In this document: positions 62,580 through 64,000 of the stretch, piece by piece | How positions within the stretch are numbered: the stretch's first letter is position 1 | Layout: every line of letters begins with the position of its first letter | Assembly: GCF_012113595.1 (NCBI RefSeq) | Contig: NZ_CP050831.1 | Span: 2,356,001 to 2,420,000, forward strand | DNA from: Bacteroides faecium | GTDB lineage: Bacteria; Bacteroidota; Bacteroidia; Bacteroidales; Bacteroidaceae | Reading direction: 5' to 3' | Length of the DNA stretch: 64,000 nt | The notes under the pieces: generated by a model | What the model was told of the DNA's origin: nothing | The model's input: the letters and a program-made list of their open reading frames with translations, nothing else | Databases searched by the model: none | Position numbers and translations under genes: made by a program

Positions 62580-62673
62580 CACCCGCTTTCCAAGAGAAGA
62601 AAGCCTTGACAAAATGACTTAGTGATAAAGCGAGAGATAGCTTAAAAATAAGAACAAAAAACTTCCGATAAAG

Positions 62674-62706
62674 TTTGGAAGATATAACTTAAAGTTCTTA
62701 TCTTTG
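62674..62706 (+). promoter_or_regulatory. rRNA operon promoter P2
   Basis: A -33 TTTG (62674-62677) and a -7 TATCTTTG (62699-62706) with a 21-bp spacer, preceded by an A-tract and ACTTCCGA block shared with P3. Confidence 0.75.
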
Positions 62707-62823
62707 CAGTCCGATTCGCAAAGAAAACGGTTTAGCTTTTCTTTTATAATTATTCTTTCCCTTTCGCAAGAGAGCCTGAGAAACGAGTTTAAAAAGAAAA
62801 ACGAAAAAAAACTTCCGAAAAAG

Positions 62824-62855
62824 TTTGGTAATTAAAATTAAACCTCTTACCTTTG
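62824..62855 (+). promoter_or_regulatory. rRNA operon promoter P3
   Basis: A -33 TTTG (62824-62827) and a -7 TACCTTTG (62848-62855) with a 20-bp spacer. Its upstream A-tract looks like an UP element. The leader then carries a boxA-like GTTCTTTGAAA at about 62883, consistent with rRNA antitermination. Confidence 0.75.
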
Positions 62856-63060
62856 CACCCGCTTTTAAAACGAAAGCAACAAGTTCTTTGAAATATTGAT
62901 AAACAATACAAGTAGTACAAGTTAAAAAATAGAACCGTCAATACTTGTTTCAAAAGTAGCAATATAAATGAAATACAGGTAATTGAAAGAAGTCAATAAA
63001 TTTTGTACGGCATCCTGAACAGAGCTAAAACCAGCAGTAATGCTGATTAACAATACTTTT

Positions 63061-64000
<940 letters not shown>

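Overview
The window is a chromosomal segment of a Bacteroides species (Bacteroidota). The main evidence is the 5' 940 nt of a 16S rRNA gene at the right edge. Further evidence is the SusC/SusD pair with an ECF sigma/FecR regulator, GldH, TamL, Mfa-type fimbrillins, and many start-proximal copies of the Bacteroides -7 element TAnnTTTG. The 16S fragment was not matched to a species.

Layout. 1-13.6 kb: the end of a LamG surface protein, then a polysaccharide-utilization-type locus: ECF sigma factor, FecR anti-sigma, STN-containing SusC receptor, SusD lipoprotein, GH18 endoglycosidase-like lipoprotein, two DUF1735 lipoproteins (one with an F5/8-type-C domain, one with a LamG domain) and a GH3 glycosidase. 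The content suggests capture and endo-cleavage of a GlcNAc-containing glycan, possibly host N-glycan; the substrate is inferred. 13.6-28.2 kb: a phased palindromic repeat array, a sigma-54-type response regulator, a lipoprotein cyclophilin with an M16 protease, a MATE exporter, a hybrid histidine kinase, and TamB with TamL. 28.2-45.6 kb: an inverted pair of ~200 bp repeats, then housekeeping genes: sugar nucleotidyltransferase, ABC-F protein, M13 peptidase, purH, the mreB-mreC-mreD-PBP2-rodA elongasome operon, and on the minus strand metF-holB-ricT-gldH.

45.6-54.2 kb: three tandem membrane-anchored AraC-type regulators read away from a fimbrial operon (DUF3575 protein, FimB/Mfa2-like anchor, two fimbrillins, an extra fimbrillin C-terminal cassette, a small membrane protein). 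Their shared intergenic region holds three direct repeats that look like operators. 54.2-64 kb: an adenosine-deaminase-like enzyme, a Dps-like ferritin, two AAA-ATPase/PD-(D/E)XK (DUF1703) paralogs, an RluF-type pseudouridine synthase, a repeat-rich 1.3 kb intergenic region, and a three-promoter rRNA leader running into 16S. The promoter and first codons of the ferritin are duplicated on the far side of the first DUF1703 gene.

I did not find a clearly new multi-gene system. The best candidates for undescribed biology are the 22-bp-phased arrays (13.7 and 60.1 kb), the regulator/fimbria/operator arrangement, the in-frame fimbrillin cassette after a stop codon, and the DUF1703 insertion footprint. 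No tRNA, CRISPR array or transposase gene was seen.
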